64,000 nucleotides of DNA from Cyathus striatus (lineage: Eukaryota > Basidiomycota > Agaricomycetes > Agaricales > Nidulariaceae), in assembly GCA_025738555.1 (NCBI GenBank), contig JAOVFP010000013.1, positions 2,604,001 to 2,668,000 of the forward strand, given 5' to 3'. How positions within the stretch are numbered: the first letter of the stretch is position 1; each line of letters begins with the position of its first letter. Made by a program: the position numbers and the translations under genes. Below are positions 60,818-64,000 of this stretch, in pieces. The notes beneath the pieces were generated by a model that was not told the origin of the DNA, did no database searches, and saw only the letters and a list, made by a program, of their open reading frames with translations.

Positions 60818-61583
60818 TGTTACGTACCGATTCTCTTCCTGCTTAGGAGTGGTTGCAAAGACACCTGGAGGGTGTGGGAGAACTATAACGGAAACCCGAA
60901 GTGAGTACGGGTGCGGAAACGTAGAGTGGAAGTGCAGAAAGAACCGTGGCTTCAGCTTGTGTGCTGCGCTGCCTGGATATCCCCAGGGAATGGTTCGTAT
61001 TTCAAGGAAGATGATATGTAACCAAGGAAGACGTTCCAGAGTATAAGAGAAGGCTTCGCCACTACACTAGGTAGTGGGAGAGAAACCTGAAGGAAAACCC
61101 GGAGTGGGTTTCGGAACTTAGAGTAGGAAGAAAGTGTACAGAGTTGATACGAATACTGAAGACTACCTATTACATCTGGAAGACTACTTATACTAAGTAG
61201 GAACCTGTAGATACGAATGTAGAAGTATTATACAAAGGACAAGTCAAAGGAGTAAGTAGGAAATGAAGTCTTGGCAAAGTGGAGTAGGGGTGCAAATGAC
61301 ATGCTCAGAATGAAGAATAAGGAACTAATCTACAAAGGCCATAATGAAACATATAAGTAGGAATGGAAGAGAGGAGTAATAGAATGATGACGCGGTGAGG
61401 CCGTCATAAGAGAAAGTACGTATCCGGGATACCCGATAGAAAACATGACAGGTTCCGGGTATGTTCCCAGGTGGGAACATCGGGAAGTGTAAACCTGAAG
61501 TGGGTATGTTCCAGGAATGGACCGGGTATGTTGGAAGGTCACATGGGAACGTCGGCACGATGTATCCGGACACGGATATAACA
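60818..61583 (-). mobile_element. 3' LTR of a Ty3/gypsy element
   Basis: 766 bp with inverted ends TGTTA..TAACA. On the element's (minus) strand the LTR begins TGTTATATCCGTG and is preceded by a polypurine tract, AAAAGGGGGA (about 61587-61596). The outer flank (plus strand CAAGT, 60813-60817) should be the target duplication; its partner lies outside the window. Confidence 0.8.
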
Positions 61584-62419
61584 GTATCCCCCTTTTAGGG
61601 CCAAGCCCACGAGGTCATACTGTGTGTGAGAATATATAACTAAAAATAATACAAGAAATCCTATTGGTTAGTAGATATTCAAATAAGAGAACATATGCGC
61701 ATCTGATTCCTTTGGCAAGGGAAGTAGCAAAGGTGTGAACTACAAGTTCCTGAGTAAGTTCCAGCAAGTCATAGCTGAACCCGAGACCTATTAACACTGC
61801 CCATGGATGTGGAAGGACATGTGCATCAATATTCCACTGGTAGCCATTCGTTCCGGATGTTCTGATAATGCGGCAAGCTTGGTTGCACTGCTGATTGTAT
61901 ATCTGACTGAGATGAGTGTCGGAACTGGGTTGGAAGCATCGGAAGAGTTGGGAATGGATGGGGAAGTGATTGGAAGATATTGGATGAGGTCTGGGTTGGA
62001 TGCGGAAGTAGCAGGAACTGCCGGGGAAAATGCTGGAAGCATTGGAAGATAGCATAGTCTATCGAGTTGAGTTACAGATGTCGTGATGCCAATTTCCAGG
62101 TGGTAGGCGAACTCGATAAGTTGTCCTGAGATGTTTCCAAGGTATCCAGGCATGTTGTCCATGTTTCCATATTGAAACCTTGCTTGTGGAATGCTTCCGG
62201 GATCCAGATGCATACGAGGAAGTTGTGACGGGTGCCGGAATTGTGTCAGAAGGTGTGGAAGTAGCTCGGGTCGAGTTGCAGACGCAGGGGGAGTGATGGA
62301 AATGGTTGTAACATGTTACCAAAGATCTAATGTACTTGTATCTCGCTTTTTGGTTGTTATTCGTTGTTTTTGGTTTTTGTATAAGGTGAAACTGCAAGCG
62401 GATAATAAGTAACATGAAT
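61584..62419 (-). other. 3' untranslated part of the gypsy element, incl. polypurine tract
   Basis: Lies between the end of the integrase/chromodomain frame and the 3' LTR. The minus-strand frames here are not protein-like and no retroviral-type domain is seen. Overlapping short open frames occur on both strands. Confidence 0.5.
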
Positions 62420-64000
62420 TTAAGAAATAGGAATAGGGCTGGGCTTATCCGGATAGCGGGAGTGGAACTCTTCGATGATATTCATAGTGTGTTCTAGTTC
62501 CGTGGCCGGAAGCCATGAAAACTCTTCATCAGTCCCTTCATACCCTAACCAGTGTACATAGTACCTCAGTTTGCAACACAAACGACGATCCAGTTTAGAG
62601 TCCAATATTTCCGAGACCTCGTATTCAATATCACCATCAACCTGGACAGGTGGTGGTGGAGGAGTAATGCAATCTGGGATAGTATTTTCAGTATTGGGTT
62701 CAAGCATGGATACATGGAATACTGGGTGGACTGCACGAAATTGTTCTGGAAGGCATAAGGTACATGAATGCGATCTGGCAAGTGCAATGACTTCAAAAGG
62801 TCCTAGGAACTTTTCTGCAAGTTTCCGGGATGGCCGGGTTGTCCAGAAGTACTCGGCTTTAACATATACCTTTGTTCCGACAGGGAATGCGGGTGCGGGT
62901 TTGTGACGTGCATCGGCGGGTGCTTGATAACGTTTCTGTGCACTGAGTATTTCGGTCCGAAGCATCTCGTGAAGTTCCTTGAGGTTTACTGCGAAGTGCC
63001 GGGCACAAGTGGAAGTGAGATCATGTTCCAGATGTATCGCAAGGTTCGGGTGATAACCCTTGTTTGCGTAGAACGGTGAAATTCCTGTGGTTGCGCTCGG
63101 TGCATTATTGTAAGCAAATTCAGCAAGAGGTAAGAGATCACACCAGTTATCCTGCTGGTAGTTGCAGTAGGCCCGAAGGTATTGTTCCAGAGTTTGGTTG
63201 GTGCGTTCCGTTTGGCCGTCGCCTTCGGGATGATAACCCAAGGTGAAATGTAAAGTGATGTCGAGAGCTGTACCGAGGGAGCGGAAGAAATGTGACACAA
63301 ACTCAGAACCACGATCGGAAGTGATGTGTTCCGGGACTCTGTGCTTGGAAAAGACATGAAGTACAAATAGAAGCGCAAGGTCGGAAGAAGAGCAAGTGGT
63401 ATGAGTGGGAATGAAGATAGATTGCTTGGAGAAACAATCCATGATAATGAGTATAGAATCATACTTGGAAGCCAATGATTTTGGAAGTTGATCTATGAAA
63501 TCCATAGATATCGAATGCCATGGGTGTCCGTGAACCGGAAGTTGTTTCAGGGTTCCGTACAGGCGGTGGCGCTGTGGTTTAGAATGCATGCAAGTATTAC
63601 AAGACTTACAATAGTCCTTTACAAATGTTCGTATAAGTGGCCAAGTATATTCGTGTCGAATTAGCTCGAGGGTCTTGTTCTGTCCAAGGTGTCCTGAAAG
63701 CGGGTGGTCATGTTTGTACTGTAAAACCCGAAGCCAAAGGGTTCCGGAGTCCGGAACATAGATCCAGTTATCTAGACGGAGGAAACTGTCCGGGGTTACA
63801 GTCCAACGATTCTCGGGAGTCCGCATTCGGATAACTGCGACCGGGTCATTAGGGAGAGCTGATAATATGTCAGTATGTAACTGTTCAATGTCCATGATGA
63901 TACTAGCACAAAGAGCAGGTACAATAAGTGAGGTTGCTCAGAGAGAAGTGATAAGCTGTTCCTGGGTAAACACTGGACAATAGTTATGCAGATTGACCTT
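62420..64000 (-). CDS. Ty3/gypsy Pol fragment: integrase plus chromodomain, upstream part outside window
   Basis: The frame 63895-62420 (491 aa from its first Met) contains the zinc-binding H-H-C-C module (H-P-L-S-G-H .. C-K-S-C-N-T-C), the integrase catalytic triad (M-D-F-I-D; S-D-R-G-S-E-F; E in G-Q-T-E-R-T-N-Q-T-L-E) and a C-terminal chromodomain (Y-E-V-S-E-I-L-D .. Y-Y-V-H-W-L-G-Y .. F-S-W-L-P). This defines a chromovirus. Upstream the same frame is open and retrotransposon-like to the window edge except for one TGA at 63940-63938. Reverse transcriptase and RNase H should lie beyond 64000. The frame is long and CpG-rich, so the copy is young. Confidence 0.9.
62420..64000 (-). mobile_element. 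Chromodomain Ty3/gypsy retrotransposon, internal region, truncated by window edge
   Basis: Together with the LTR at 60818-61583 this is the 3' half of a minus-strand LTR retrotransposon. The 5' LTR, gag, protease and reverse transcriptase are not in the window. Confidence 0.85.

Noticed and set aside
61791..62213. 140-aa minus-strand frame downstream of the gypsy integrase
   Set aside because: Low-complexity Pro/Ser/Ile sequence between integrase stop and LTR with no domain; treated as 3' untranslated element sequence.

Overview
This window is nuclear DNA of a filamentous basidiomycete, most likely an agaricomycete. The genes are intron-dense, the introns are mostly 47-65 nt, intergenic gaps are short, and the repeat families (Plavaka-type CACTA, pogo/Fot1-like, chromodomain Ty3/gypsy) are typical of mushroom-forming fungi. 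I rebuilt gene models by hand from splice sites, reading phase and protein motifs. No search was run.

Gene-rich part (1-47.8 kb), in order: 3' part of a Pro/Ser-rich protein (-); a large acidic protein of unknown function (+); MLH1 mismatch repair (+); a secreted serine beta-lactamase-like esterase (-); RPL14 (+); RRP9, a U3 snoRNP WD40 protein (-); AUR1 inositol phosphorylceramide synthase (+); a 1.85 kb gap; OLE1 delta-9 desaturase with fused cytochrome b5 (+); HOM3-type aspartokinase (-); MTW1/Mis12 kinetochore protein (+); a Medusa/DUF7082-like regulator (+); LTN1/listerin, the ribosome quality-control E3 ligase (-); a MYND-finger protein (+); ESP1 separase (+); a GH63-family glycoside hydrolase (+). 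These are housekeeping genes and do not form a metabolic cluster, although several concern chromosome maintenance (MLH1, MTW1, ESP1) or ribosome production and surveillance (RPL14, RRP9, LTN1).

Repeat-rich part (47.8-64 kb): a decayed pogo/Fot1-like DNA transposon split by a solo LTR; a decayed Plavaka-like transposase containing a 2,959-bp TIR element, which itself holds a CACT-ended element filled with a roughly 1.45-kb array of a 19-bp repeat; a decayed two-exon gene of unknown function; and the 3' half of a chromodomain Ty3/gypsy element with its LTR, running off the right edge. CpG is scarce in the old elements and returns sharply in the gypsy element and the solo LTR.

Two patterns cut across genes. 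First, five genes (MLH1, LTN1, MYND, ESP1, GH63) each lack exactly one base in a homopolymer inside an otherwise intact exon, which suggests systematic under-calling in the assembly or, less likely, true decay. Second, four to six GC-AG introns cluster in the three adjacent genes at 33-47.8 kb, while I found none in about 58 introns of the other genes.
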